Source: Campylobacterales bacterium | GTDB lineage: Bacteria; Campylobacterota; Campylobacteria; Campylobacterales; Sulfurimonadaceae | Direction: 5' to 3' | Assembly (NCBI GenBank): GCA_026390115.1 | Contig: JAPLGO010000027.1 | Span: 1-55,607, forward strand | Length of the DNA stretch: 55,607 nucleotides | Shown here: positions 1 through 8,413 of the stretch, in pieces | Layout: every line of letters starts with the position of its first letter | Numbering within the stretch: position 1 is the first letter of the stretch | Translations under genes and position numbers: made by a program | Notes under the pieces: generated by a model | What the model was told of the DNA's origin: nothing | Seen by the model: only the letters and a program-made list of their open reading frames with translations | Databases searched by the model: none

Positions 1-1
1 C

Positions 2-169
2 TACACATTTTTTGATGTTGGAACACTTACATGCAGTTTTGGGGCAACGCTTCACAGAGTCGGCGAAGATATTGATGCCACGATACAAAGAGCAGATAAA
101 GCACTCTACAGAGCAAAAGAAAATGGAAGAAATCAGGTTCAAGTAGAACTTCCGCAACTATGCGTGTAA
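2..169 (+). CDS. GGDEF-domain protein (diguanylate cyclase), 3' end only
   Basis: Only the last 55 codons lie inside the window; the start is upstream. The reading frame ends in the block ADKALYRAKENGRNQV, the usual last helix and strand of a GGDEF domain, just before the stop codon. The GGDEF motif itself is outside the window, so I cannot tell whether the cyclase is catalytically intact or what sensor precedes it. GGDEF domains make the second messenger cyclic di-GMP from GTP. The frame opens without a start codon at the window edge, as expected for a truncated gene. Confidence 0.8.
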   Translation, partial: YTFFDVGTLTCSFGATLHRVGEDIDATIQRADKALYRAKENGRNQVQVELPQLCV

Positions 170-257
170 ACCTACAAAGGAATTTTCTTCCCTATTAAGA
201 CCGTTCAAGATAGATCAAAACTTCTTTCACCCATTTTATCAACTTCGCCAATTAATT

Positions 258-920
258 TTACTTTTCACATACCGTTGACAAATGTAAACAGTACCCCTCA
301 GCTCTACTGCTTGTAATCATGCTAGGGGGAATAAATTTGCGAATCTCCTTAACATGCGTAGCGATTGTGTTTACTTTTACAAACTCATTCTCCCAAACCT
401 CGTTTATGAGTATTTCATAAGTTACGATTGAATTCTTATGTTTTATTAATGATTTTAAAATCTTTCTCTGAATTTTCGAGAGATTTATGACATCTTTTTC
501 ATGATAGAGCTGTTCATGCCCCATGTCAAACATTATTTTGTTACTTAGTAGTACTTTTTTGTAATTATTGCCCTCTGTGAGGTGCTGTATTCTCAACCAA
601 AGTTCCAATAAATCAAATGGTTTTTTCAGATAATCTGCACAACCCAAACTATAGGCTTTTTCAACACTTTTTATATCTGTGTAGGCTGTCATAAAAAGGG
701 TAGGAATATCTTCATTCACACGATTAATCCACTCAATCACTTCATACCCGCCGGCACCCGATACTTCAATATCCAAGATAGCAATATCTGCCTTAATGGT
801 ACACTGGCTCAACAGCTCCGCACCATCGGTATAAGCCTCAACATCTGCCCCTTTTAGCTCAAGAAACTCTTTAATATTTCTATTAAGCAGATATTCATCT
901 TCAAGAAGAATCACTTTCAT
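258..920 (-). CDS. OmpR-type response regulator
   Basis: A 220-aa two-component response regulator. Residues 1-115 are a receiver domain with acidic residues E7/D8, phospho-acceptor D50 (in AILDIE), T78 and K100 (in KKPF). Residues about 125-215 match an OmpR/PhoB-type winged-helix DNA-binding domain, with the typical pattern NTIATHVKEIRKFI and a following RAEGYCL turn. It probably binds DNA as a phosphorylation-controlled transcription factor. The gene runs divergently from the receiver/kinase genes starting at 1034, which could supply its phosphate; that link is an inference from position only. The target genes cannot be read from the sequence. Confidence 0.88.
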   Translation of the reverse strand: MKVILLEDEYLLNRNIKEFLELKGADVEAYTDGAELLSQCTIKADIAILDIEVSGAGGYEVIEWINRVNEDIPTLFMTAYTDIKSVEKAYSLGCADYLKKPFDLLELWLRIQHLTEGNNYKKVLLSNKIMFDMGHEQLYHEKDVINLSKIQRKILKSLIKHKNSIVTYEILINEVWENEFVKVNTIATHVKEIRKFIPPSMITSSRAEGYCLHLSTVCEK

Positions 921-997
921 ACCAAGCCCCTGTTCATAGATTTCAATTCATCCCATTTTCACAATTATACCGTAATCATTATCGTTATTAATGATGT

Positions 998-1003
998 TAT
1001 AAT
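998..1003 (+). promoter_or_regulatory. Candidate -10 box (TATAAT) for the DHp-receiver gene
   Basis: A perfect TATAAT lies 31 bases upstream of the ATG at 1034, in the intergenic gap between two divergent genes. The open frame could also start at the ATG at 1004, but that codon touches the -10 box and would lie before the expected transcription start near 1010. This supports the downstream start. No good -35 box is visible. Confidence 0.45.
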
Positions 1004-1033
1004 ATGCGCATTACAAAGGGCCAAAGGGGTTTC

Positions 1034-1816
1034 ATGAATGAAGATATGATGCATGACATTTCTAACTATTTGCATCAGATTATTAGTAATGCTGAATTAA
1101 TTGAAAATGGGAGGGAGGTTTCTCATTATGCAAATAAAATTAAAAAAAGTGCCTATCGGATTGATGCCCTAATGGCAGATGGAGCAAAAAAAAAGACGAA
1201 ACTCTATATTTCAAAAGGTGAGCAGTACCCTTTTAATTTAAAAAAAATCAGTGCCCTGAATATTATGATTGTTGACGATTTAGATGACAATATTGAGATT
1301 ATGAAAAATATTTTTAATACTTTTTCTTGCAATATTTGCTCTGCAAACAGCGGTGAAGCGGCGTTAAAACTATTTCGTAATGGGTTTATCGCTGATATTG
1401 TCTGCATGGATATAATAATGCCGGGAATGGATGGATTTACGGCAACAAAAAAACTCAAATCAATTGGTAGCAGTGCCTACTTTATAGCAGTGAGTGCCCT
1501 TAAAAATCAGTCGCATGATGACATGTCTCTTTTTGATGCTTGGTTGCCAAAGCCCTTTATGTCAGAGCATATTATTGGTGCTTTGGTCGGATACGAAACT
1601 TCAAAAAATAAGATGCAGACAAAAGAAAATGACAAATTTAAGCTAGATATTTCTGATGAGATAAAAAAAGAGATTCTCTATTTGGCTAAAGGTGGTGCAT
1701 ACAGTGCATTAGAGAAATTAATTGGCGCGCTTGAAAATTCCAATTCAAAAGTTTTTTTATATTCTGCACTTAAAAGAGTGGATTTGAATCTAATAATTAC
1801 AACTATAGAGAGTTGA
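1034..1816 (+). CDS. DHp-like plus receiver-domain protein without an ATPase domain
   Basis: A 260-aa protein. The start at 1034 is preceded by AAAGGGG and lies downstream of a TATAAT at 998. The N-terminus (residues about 5-45) has an H-box-like stretch, HDISNYLHQ with H7, resembling the dimerisation/phosphotransfer helix of histidine kinases. Residues about 75-185 are a receiver domain with D81/D82, acceptor D126 (in MDIIMPGMDG), S154 and K173. The last 60 residues are a helical tail I cannot name. No kinase ATP-binding domain (N, G boxes) is present, so it may be phosphorylated by, or relay phosphate with, the adjacent receiver-kinase. The next gene begins two bases after its stop codon, indicating co-expression. 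Confidence 0.75.
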   Translation: MNEDMMHDISNYLHQIISNAELIENGREVSHYANKIKKSAYRIDALMADGAKKKTKLYISKGEQYPFNLKKISALNIMIVDDLDDNIEIMKNIFNTFSCNICSANSGEAALKLFRNGFIADIVCMDIIMPGMDGFTATKKLKSIGSSAYFIAVSALKNQSHDDMSLFDAWLPKPFMSEHIIGALVGYETSKNKMQTKENDKFKLDISDEIKKEILYLAKGGAYSALEKLIGALENSNSKVFLYSALKRVDLNLIITTIES

Positions 1817-1818
1817 TT

Positions 1819-2856
1819 ATGATTTTGAAAGAGAGCGGTATCTCAAAAGTGTTAATTGTCGATGATAATGCTGAAAATATAGTAATTCTTTTGCAGATGC
1901 TGGAGTCTCCAAATGTTGAATTTTTTGTGGCTTTGAATGGAAAAAATGCTCTAAAATACGCCATTTCACACGATTTTGACCTTATTTTACTTGATGTAAT
2001 TATGCCGGACATGGATGGCTATGATGTTTGTACAAAAATAAAAAATAATCCACAAACCAAAGATGTACCGCTCATTTTTGTATCTGCGCTTAGTGGGGTT
2101 GAAGATAAGATAAGGGGCTTTTCCTGCGGTGCAGATGATTACATTACCAAACCTTTTCTGCAAACAGAGTTAGTTGCAAGAGTAAAGTTGCACCTTCAAA
2201 AAAGCATGCTAATCAAATCACTGAAACAGCTTTTAAGAAGGTCATACCATGAACTGTATAATCCTCTTGCCATAATTAATACATCCATTGAACTCCAAAA
2301 TATAAAACATGGAAACAGCCGCTATGTAGATGCAATAACGGTTGCCTCAAAAACACTCCGGCTCGTCTATGATGATTTGCATTACTCACTCTCTTCAAGA
2401 GAACAGCATGAAAAAATATTGTCGATTGATCTTGTTAAGTTTTTGCAAGAGAGAATAAACTATTTTTATCATCTTACAAATAATAAAAATATTAGCATTG
2501 TTTTTGAGTATTTAACAAAAAGTAAAATACAAATGCGAGAAGCAGATTTACAACGCATGGTTGATAATACACTTTCCAATGCCATTAAACATGCCAAAGA
2601 GGACACAACTATTTTTATAGAAATAAAAAATAGTAAAGAGAGCGTACTTTTTGGGTGTCAAAATAGCGGCACAACCATAAGTAATCCTCACATGATTTTT
2701 GAAAAAGGGTACAGAGAAAATTTTGAGCAAATAGGCATGGGAATCGGGCTTGAAATTGTTGCATCTATATGCCACATATACGAAATAAAAGCGGAGGTAA
2801 CTTCTGAAGATGGTGTTACATCGTTTAAATATATAATACCCAAATCGCTCTCTTAA
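1819..2856 (+). CDS. Receiver-histidine kinase (hybrid sensor kinase)
   Basis: A 345-aa protein with an N-terminal receiver domain (acceptor D59 in LLDVIMPDMDGYD, K111 in TKPF) followed by a histidine kinase core. H144 in YHELYNPLAII is the likely phosphorylated histidine, DNTLSNAIKHA near residue 249 is the N box, and GMGIGLEIV near 307 is the G box. There is no membrane segment or PAS sensor, so it is probably cytoplasmic and takes input through its receiver. The start is ATG 1819, preceded by GAGAG; a TTG at 1813 is a less likely alternative. It follows the DHp-receiver gene by two bases, and the two probably form a phosphorelay. Confidence 0.85.
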   Translation: MILKESGISKVLIVDDNAENIVILLQMLESPNVEFFVALNGKNALKYAISHDFDLILLDVIMPDMDGYDVCTKIKNNPQTKDVPLIFVSALSGVEDKIRGFSCGADDYITKPFLQTELVARVKLHLQKSMLIKSLKQLLRRSYHELYNPLAIINTSIELQNIKHGNSRYVDAITVASKTLRLVYDDLHYSLSSREQHEKILSIDLVKFLQERINYFYHLTNNKNISIVFEYLTKSKIQMREADLQRMVDNTLSNAIKHAKEDTTIFIEIKNSKESVLFGCQNSGTTISNPHMIFEKGYRENFEQIGMGIGLEIVASICHIYEIKAEVTSEDGVTSFKYIIPKSLS

Positions 2857-2956
2857 TCAGACTTCTTTCACACCCATCTTTTAGTACATTTCACAAGCGA
2901 CGAAAGAATTCCGTTTATGAAAAAAGTCAATTCTAATAAAATGCTATTCATCTGCA

Positions 2957-3046
2957 CTAATACTCATCACTAAAAGTCACCCTATTTAAATACATCGCCA
3001 TACAAACTAAACTGCAAAATGTCGCTGCAAACAATACATCTAACAT
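2957..3046 (-). CDS. Possible 29-aa membrane miniprotein
   Basis: This short frame lies in the 303-base gap between the receiver-kinase and the FIST kinase. It starts with ATG seven bases after a clear AAGGA ribosome binding site and encodes 29 residues. Residues 2-20 (LDVLFAATFCSLVCMAMYL) would make one hydrophobic transmembrane helix, followed by a polar tail ending in DEY. It has no homologue I recognise. The good Shine-Dalgarno site and the hydrophobic composition are the only support. The rest of the 2857-3159 gap shows no other gene. Confidence 0.35.
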   Translation of the reverse strand: MLDVLFAATFCSLVCMAMYLNRVTFSDEY

Positions 3047-3159
3047 AATAAATTCCTTTTTGTTTTAAAAAATTATACAAAAGAAGTATGGAACTTTTAT
3101 GAATAAATAGTAGATTTAAAGAGATGGCTATTTATGAGCCTTACCTCTTTAATTTTCCA

Positions 3160-5139
3160 TTATTTTCCATCTCCTCCGGCACAAACAATTTCAAAAACAG
3201 TACCGCCGTTTGTTGCTTTATATACTAAATCACCGTTAAAACTTCTTTTCATAATATCCATGCTCATGTAAAGACCGATTCCGGTACCCTTTCCCTGCTC
3301 TTTTGTTGTAAAGTAGGGGTTAAATATTTTCTCTCTCACACTCTCATCTATTCCGCCTGCATTATCCTCTATGGATATTACGGGAATTTTATTTCTCATA
3401 AATATAGTTATGTTTATGAATTTATCAGCCTTTTCTAAACCGTCAAAAGCATCTCTCGCGTTTGAGAGTATATTTATAATAACCTGCTCCAGTAAATCTT
3501 CATACCCCACCAGAGAGATATTTTTATTTGTTATCTCTATGTTGAGCGCTATATTATGGTTACTAAGCTGAGTCCCCATAATCTGCACAATGGCATCGAC
3601 TGTGTGAGAGAGCCTGAATGGCTGAGACTCCTTTGCCGGTTTTACAAAATTCATGAAGGTATCAATAGTAGAAGACATCTTTTGGCACTGATTTTGAATA
3701 AATTCGCTACTCTCTTGCACCTTTTCAGGTTCTAATTTTCCAATGCTCGAGAGAATTGACAAGCTTATACCGGTGGCACTTATCGCACTTAAAGGCTGTC
3801 TCCATTGATGAGCTATCATCCCTATCATCTCTCCCATTTGAGCTAATTTATTTTTTTGAAAATTCTGCTGCGCCTGCTCTTTGTTTTTTTGTATCTCCGC
3901 GTCTATCCTCTCTTGCCACTCTCTTGCGATAACATTTGTCATGTGCGTCAATGCATGCATCATATTATTTTCTGAAGTCTCATCCTCTCTGCTTTTTTCT
4001 GCACTGTTTTCCTTCGAACTGTTTAAAGAATCCGATTCGCTGAGTGTTACAATTGTGATTGCCTCATTTAACAGATGATTCTCTTTGTTATTTGAATAAA
4101 ATTCGCCATAAGCGTAAAAACCGCTCACACTGCAATATTTAGTGAGTTTTCTTAACTCAAAAAAACTTTCATCACCCAATAGATGGCGCCTTGCCATACA
4201 TGAGTAAACAAAAATTGATTCAGGCGTAGATGAATTTCTGAATTCTTTGTCTATGGATATACTGTCTCTTAATATGAGTTCTATACTTCCTACTCCAAAG
4301 CGTACCAACTCACTCTCTTTTATATCTCCCGTAAAAAGGAGTGAGCCGTCCTCGTATTTATGAATACATGCGCGGGCTATGCTCATGCCGTCTTTCTCAA
4401 TTATAAGTGGAATTTCTATACCTATTTTTGGTAAAAGTTCTGATATGTCATCACCAAAATATTTTTTATAAACATCTATAATGGGTACACCATTTAACTC
4501 ATACACCCTGTTTTCATAACTTCTTGTTATTTTCATGGGTAAACCGACGGCAGTACAGCCAAGCTGATACTGATTTTGCACATGCAGCTCTTTGCCCTTT
4601 AACACAACTCCAACTGCACCTTTAGAGATAACCTTCGATTGATGACTAATATATGTTCGTTCAAAATTAGCATTATCGCCCGCCATGCCACCTGAAACAA
4701 TATACTTTCCTTTGACGATGCTTGTAACGCCATTAAGAAACTGTTCCCCATTTATATCTAGTCCTGAAGTAAAAAGAATCATTACTTTAACATCATCGCT
4801 ATCGAGTAAAAAGGCTATATCTCTGCCCATGTTAAACGAATCGCTTTCATATTCAACCTCAGCGGAGTGTATAGTAGTTTTTTCAAAGAGTGAAAAACTT
4901 ATGATTATCTCATTTGCAGTAACATTGTTATCACAAATTTCTCCATCTGTCGTTGTACCTATAATATGTGCTTTTGGAAGATTCTTACTCAAGAATGAAG
5001 CGATTTTTTGCATCACATCTTCTTGTGGAATTCCATTAAAAAACTGAACAAAACACTCACTCTTCGCAGTGATGGTGTGCTCTTTCAGCCACTTCTTCAG
5101 TAATTCTTTGTTCTCATATTTATAATTTAATGTGTACAT
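3160..5139 (-). CDS. FIST-domain sensor histidine kinase
   Basis: A 659-aa protein. Residues about 25-215 look like a FIST_N domain and 220-360 like FIST_C, a sensory module thought to bind small ligands such as amino acids. After a low-complexity Ser/Glu-rich linker and a coiled-coil (about 390-435) comes the kinase core: H-box AHQWRQPLSAI with H444, an N box NILSNARDA, DNAGGI, and G boxes GKGTGIGLYM. There is no transmembrane helix, so it is cytosolic. ATG 5139 follows AAAAGGGG at good spacing. The response-regulator gene lies 84 bases upstream on the same strand and is the obvious partner. Confidence 0.88.
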   Translation of the reverse strand: MYTLNYKYENKELLKKWLKEHTITAKSECFVQFFNGIPQEDVMQKIASFLSKNLPKAHIIGTTTDGEICDNNVTANEIIISFSLFEKTTIHSAEVEYESDSFNMGRDIAFLLDSDDVKVMILFTSGLDINGEQFLNGVTSIVKGKYIVSGGMAGDNANFERTYISHQSKVISKGAVGVVLKGKELHVQNQYQLGCTAVGLPMKITRSYENRVYELNGVPIIDVYKKYFGDDISELLPKIGIEIPLIIEKDGMSIARACIHKYEDGSLLFTGDIKESELVRFGVGSIELILRDSISIDKEFRNSSTPESIFVYSCMARRHLLGDESFFELRKLTKYCSVSGFYAYGEFYSNNKENHLLNEAITIVTLSESDSLNSSKENSAEKSREDETSENNMMHALTHMTNVIAREWQERIDAEIQKNKEQAQQNFQKNKLAQMGEMIGMIAHQWRQPLSAISATGISLSILSSIGKLEPEKVQESSEFIQNQCQKMSSTIDTFMNFVKPAKESQPFRLSHTVDAIVQIMGTQLSNHNIALNIEITNKNISLVGYEDLLEQVIINILSNARDAFDGLEKADKFINITIFMRNKIPVISIEDNAGGIDESVREKIFNPYFTTKEQGKGTGIGLYMSMDIMKRSFNGDLVYKATNGGTVFEIVCAGGDGK

Positions 5140-5223
5140 TCATAACCCCTTTTTGGATAAAAAAAGCCACTTATAATAAATTTCTCAAAGGCTTAAATAA
5201 ATAAAAACACGACAAATAAGATT

Positions 5224-5784
5224 TTATACCAATTTAGTTTTATTTGTTTTAAAATCTAAAATTAATTTACCTTTATTCGGTTGGTCTGTCAATAAATCTG
5301 ACTCAAACTGTTTAATGAGCTGTTTATCCTGATTATCAATTATAGACTCTAACTCCTCTTGATATGCAACAGCATCTCTTTCCATTTTTAAAGAAATGAC
5401 CGTTTTCTCTATCGTCTCAAACATTTGATTTGTATTCAAAGGCTTCAGTAAATAACCATCTATCCCGAACTGAATAGATTCAATAATTATATCAGTTTCG
5501 GTATGTGCAGACATTACAATGATTTTTTGTTTTTGGTTTATAGAACGAACTGCTTTAATAAATTCAAAACCATTCATTTTAGGCATGGTTAAGTCAGTAA
5601 TAATAATATCCGCTTTTCTTTGCTCATAGATTTTCAAAGCTTCTTTTCCATCTTTAGCACTGTATACGGCTGGGAAAAAAAGCAATAAAACATCGTAAAT
5701 TCTGGTTCTTACATCTTCATCATCATCTACAAGCAATACAGAGAACTCTGAGCACACCTGACAGATTTTATAAGTATCATTCAT
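5224..5784 (-). CDS. Response regulator, receiver domain with helical tail
   Basis: A 186-aa protein. Residues about 14-130 are a receiver domain with D20-D22, acceptor D64 (in ITDLTMPKMNG), S92 and K114 (in LLKPL). Residues 130-186 look helical and charged, with no recognised output domain, so it may act by protein contact or pass phosphate on. ATG 5784 is preceded by AGGAG with a seven-base spacer. It lies upstream of the FIST kinase on the same strand, suggesting a two-gene signalling unit. Confidence 0.85.
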   Translation of the reverse strand: MNDTYKICQVCSEFSVLLVDDDEDVRTRIYDVLLLFFPAVYSAKDGKEALKIYEQRKADIIITDLTMPKMNGFEFIKAVRSINQKQKIIVMSAHTETDIIIESIQFGIDGYLLKPLNTNQMFETIEKTVISLKMERDAVAYQEELESIIDNQDKQLIKQFESDLLTDQPNKGKLILDFKTNKTKLV

Positions 5785-5785
5785 T

Positions 5786-5860
5786 TTACTCTCCTATATA
5801 ATCATCTTTTATCTGTTCCTTACCGCTCAAGACTGTGATAGCAGCAATAAACATATTCAT
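5786..5860 (-). CDS. Possible 24-aa leader ORF before the response regulator
   Basis: A frame of 24 codons starting with ATG 5860 ends one base before the ATG of the response regulator, and its last codons contain that gene's AGGAG ribosome binding site. The product has a short hydrophobic start (MNMFIAAITVLSG) and a charged end. A GGGAAG stretch lies upstream of its start. It could be a leader peptide for translational coupling, or chance. I recognise no homologue. Confidence 0.25.
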   Translation of the reverse strand: MNMFIAAITVLSGKEQIKDDYIGE

Positions 5861-5979
5861 GACGCTTCCCACTCTTCAAAATTATTGCAATGTTATTATA
5901 AGACTATGGAGAAACTATGAAAAGAAAAATTTACCAAGTTGCTAAAGCACCATTAACTTACTATTATTTAAAGTATCGA

Positions 5980-5985
5980 TATAAT
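5980..5985 (+). promoter_or_regulatory. Likely -10 box of the ssrA promoter
   Basis: A perfect TATAAT ends nine bases before the first base of the mature tmRNA, the distance expected if transcription starts close to the mature 5' end. A weak -35 candidate (TTACTA, 5958-5963) lies 16 bases upstream. Confidence 0.5.
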
Positions 5986-5994
5986 TTCGCCTAT

Positions 5995-6370
5995 GGGGCT
6001 GACCTGGTTTCGACGGGATCAAGTAGCTTCTAATTGCATGTCGGACTGAGCATTCCGTTACGCGGCTCAACTTGCTTAAACGCAAACAATACAAATTACC
6101 GCCCAGCTTACGCAGTAGCATAAGTTTTATCCCCTTCTTAGAAGGCGGGCTGCTTCACCTGTTGACTCTAGATAGACAGGATTCGAAGTATAACCCTTAT
6201 GTAGATATATTTTGTGTTTGTCTCGCACACAAAATGAACCCCAGAGGCTCGTCTTGCGTAGCTTTGCAAGTTGTGTGAAGCAAGATTAAACTTTAACAAT
6301 TTTTCTAAACATGTAGACGTTAGGAGTAGCGTGGTTTCGGACTGGAGTTCGATCCTCCACAGCTCCACCA
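5995..6370 (+). ncRNA. ssrA: tmRNA (transfer-messenger RNA)
   Basis: A one-piece tmRNA of 376 bases. The 5' end GGGGCTGACCTGGTTTCGAC is the standard tmRNA start, and the 3' end has a T-arm with GGTTTCGGACTGGAGTTCGA, then CAGCTCC and ACCA. The 5' GGGGCTG pairs with CAGCTCC to form the acceptor stem. The tag frame begins with GCA at 6082 and reads A-N-N-T-N-Y-R-P-A-Y-A-V-A, then TAA at 6121-6123, followed by a stable hairpin. It rescues stalled ribosomes and marks the product for proteolysis. The last 14 bases are part of the 23-bp repeat that bounds the genomic island downstream, so the island supplies or restores the 3' end of this gene. Confidence 0.97.
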
Positions 6371-6379
6371 TCACTCAAT
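6357..6379 (+). repeat. Left attachment repeat (att core within ssrA 3' end)
   Basis: A 23-bp sequence beginning CCACAGCTCCACCATCACTC, identical to 17240-17262. It covers the last 14 bases of the tmRNA, including ACCA, plus nine downstream bases. The sequences on both sides of the two copies diverge at once, so this is the expected crossover region for the integrase. Confidence 0.93.
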
Positions 6380-6478
6380 CTAAATCAATCCAAAGAACTC
6401 CAATAAATCCCCATAAAATAGGCTTTTATATAAAAAGTTACTCTAATACAATCTAAGTTATGCTATAGTAATCTAATC

Positions 6479-6572
6479 TTTTTAGGGATAGATTTAGGGA
6501 TTAGTAAATATTTTCCCTATTAATTAATAAATAGTTATCCCTAAACATAAATAATTTTGGAGTTATCCCTAT
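6479..6572. promoter_or_regulatory. Cluster of AGGGATA repeats, candidate integrase arm sites (left)
   Basis: Five copies of a motif close to TAGGGATA lie between the left att core and the integrase start: two direct copies at 6483-6490 and 6495-6502, and three inverted copies at about 6512-6521, 6535-6544 and 6563-6572, the last touching the integrase ATG. The double direct copy (6479-6501) is repeated exactly at the other end of the island (17166-17188). Tyrosine integrases bind such arm-type sites on both sides of the core. The copy over the start codon could also let the integrase repress itself. This role is inferred. Confidence 0.55.
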
Positions 6573-7794
6573 GGCAAGAGCAACAACACCATTAACAGCC
6601 AAAGAAATACAATCAGCAAAACCAAGAGATAAGGAATACAAGCTTTTTGATGGCGGTGGTCTTTATTTAGCTATTACACCCAATGGTGGCAAATGGTGGA
6701 GACTAAAATATCGTTTAAACAACAAAGAGCATAGATTGTCTGTAGGTGTGTATCCTGCTACATCTCTTCAAGAAGCAAGAAAGAGTAGAGAATTACTTAA
6801 AGAGCAAATTGCCAAAGGCATAAATCCTAGCAATGAGAGAAAGGACAAAAAAGAGGCTGAGTCAATCCAAGAGATTAAAGACCTCAACACATTTGAAAAA
6901 GTTGCGAGAGAAAGACTTTCAAAAGTGCAAAATGAAATAAGTGTAGCTCATCACAATAGAACCTTGAATGCTTTTGTAAATGATTGTTTCCATATTATTG
7001 GGTTTATGCCTATCGATGAAATAGAGCCAAAACATATTTTAGTAATACTTCATACAATGGCAGATAGAGATGTGAAAGAAAGTGCTAGAAAACTTTTTTA
7101 TGCAATAAGTAAAACTTTTAAATGGGCTGTAGCCAATGGCAAAGCCAAAAGAAATCCTGCTAATGATATTTTACTAGAAGAGATTTTAGGAAAAAAATCA
7201 AAAAAACATTACCCTACTATAATTGATGACAAAGGAATAAAAAGTTTATTGCTCTCTATAGATAGCTACACAGGTGAGCATACTACAAAACAAGCTCTAA
7301 AAATGTTATCGCATGTATTTGTGAGACCGTATAATATTCGTCATGCTGAATGGGATGAAATAAACTTTAAAAATAAACAGTGGAGTATTCCATCCAACAA
7401 AATGAAAACCAAAGAAGAATTGATAGTTCCTCTTACGGATACAGTTATTGATATATTAAAAGATATGAGAGAATATACAGGAAATGGCAAATATATTTTT
7501 CATAGTCCAAGAGGGAAAACAAGTCCTATGAGTGAAAATACTTTGCTAGGTGCAATAAGAAGATTGGGATATACTAAAGATGAATTTGTTCCGCATGGTT
7601 TTAGAGCAATGCTGAGTACAGTTGCTCATGAAAAAAGTAATTTTAAACATGAGGTCATAGAAACACAATTGGCACATAGTGTAGGGAATTCAGTAAGTCA
7701 AGCATATAATAGAGCGCAATATCTTGATGAAAGAGTGGAGTTAATGCAATGGTGGAGTGATTATCTTGATAATCTATTGCTAGAAAATTATTAA
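6571..7794 (+). CDS. Tyrosine integrase, P4-type, of the ssrA island
   Basis: A 407-aa site-specific recombinase. Residues about 5-90 form the N-terminal arm-binding domain typical of P4/bacteriophage-type integrases (LFDGGGLYLAITPNGGKWW). Residues 105-200 are the core-binding helices and 215-395 the catalytic domain. The catalytic residues visible are R257 (in NIRHAEW), H342 and R345 (PHGFR), H369 (LAH) and nucleophile Y379 (QAYNRAQYL), so it looks active. GGAG lies eight bases before ATG 6571. It is next to the ssrA att site and in the same direction, so it presumably integrates and excises this island at ssrA. Confidence 0.95.
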   Translation: MARATTPLTAKEIQSAKPRDKEYKLFDGGGLYLAITPNGGKWWRLKYRLNNKEHRLSVGVYPATSLQEARKSRELLKEQIAKGINPSNERKDKKEAESIQEIKDLNTFEKVARERLSKVQNEISVAHHNRTLNAFVNDCFHIIGFMPIDEIEPKHILVILHTMADRDVKESARKLFYAISKTFKWAVANGKAKRNPANDILLEEILGKKSKKHYPTIIDDKGIKSLLLSIDSYTGEHTTKQALKMLSHVFVRPYNIRHAEWDEINFKNKQWSIPSNKMKTKEELIVPLTDTVIDILKDMREYTGNGKYIFHSPRGKTSPMSENTLLGAIRRLGYTKDEFVPHGFRAMLSTVAHEKSNFKHEVIETQLAHSVGNSVSQAYNRAQYLDERVELMQWWSDYLDNLLLENY

Positions 7795-8149
7795 CAGTCC
7801 AAGAAGCTCTAATCACTTTAGAGTACTATAGACAATAACTATTTCAACTAAGAAATTTCACTAAGTACTTTAGACTACTTTTACTAAAAATTTACCCAGT
7901 GTACCACAAAAGTTAAAAGCAGATAGTCTAAAACCAGTATAAGAGCATGAGAATGAATTATGTGAAAACAGTGCAAACAACTTCAACTTTCCTTTCCCTA
8001 TATAAGAATAAAAAAAGAAAATGAAAAAATTCTAGAATTATATATAGAATATAGTTGAATGATTATCTACTCTTAACCTGAAAATTAAATCAATATAATC
8101 TAAAAGTTCGTTGGTTATAATCAATATAAATATAATAGTGGGTCAGATT
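7795..8149. other. Gene-free AT-rich stretch after the integrase
   Basis: About 355 bases without a credible reading frame. It contains one copy (7912-7945) of a 34-bp near-repeat found again at 15789-15822, and an AT-rich zone before the first AlpA-like gene. No clear terminator or consensus promoter stands out. Confidence 0.5.
7912..7945 (+). repeat. 34-bp imperfect direct repeat, left copy
   Basis: This 34-base stretch contains ATAGTCTAAAA, a three-base variable part, and GTATAAGAG, preceded by GTTAAAA. The copy at 15789-15822 matches it at 29 of 34 positions in the same orientation. The pair brackets the regulator and helicase/nuclease cargo but not the integrase or the toxin-antitoxin genes. 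Its function is unknown. Confidence 0.55.
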
Positions 8150-8413
8150 ATGAAGAAGATAGAAGATTATATGCGAGCAAAAGATATTGTGAGAATATAT
8201 GGGATAAGCTTATCCACAGTTAAAAATTGGCAAAAAACAGGAAAACTTAAAGTGCTACATGTAAGTTCTAAAAAAATATTATTTTTAAAAAAAGAAGTGG
8301 AAGCTCTTTTTAATCCATCTTTAGGGAAAAAAATGAGATTTTTAAATAACAAAACAAAAATTAAGTACTTTACTAAAATATTTTTCAGACGCGAAATACA
8401 AAAAGACGAATAG
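8150..8413 (+). CDS. AlpA/excisionase-like helix-turn-helix protein, copy 1
   Basis: An 87-aa protein from ATG 8150; an upstream ATG at 8111 lacks a ribosome site. Residues about 5-60 form a MerR/AlpA-like winged helix: YMRAKDIVRIYGISLSTVKNW then GKLKVLHVSSKKILFLKKEVEALFNPS. The last 25 residues are very basic. Proteins of this type act as excision factors (Xis) or transcriptional activators in small integrative elements. It is one of three diverged relatives in this island (with 8758 and 9580), all sharing the pattern [YW]-[ML]-R-A/P-x-[DE]-hydrophobic. It is isolated by more than 300 bases on each side, so it is probably expressed from its own promoter. Confidence 0.65.
   Translation: MKKIEDYMRAKDIVRIYGISLSTVKNWQKTGKLKVLHVSSKKILFLKKEVEALFNPSLGKKMRFLNNKTKIKYFTKIFFRREIQKDE

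Noticed and set aside
6072-6456. Open frames on both strands across the tmRNA region
   Set aside because: They lie within or across ssrA and its att site, and tmRNA structure explains the sequence; only the 13-residue tag frame is real.
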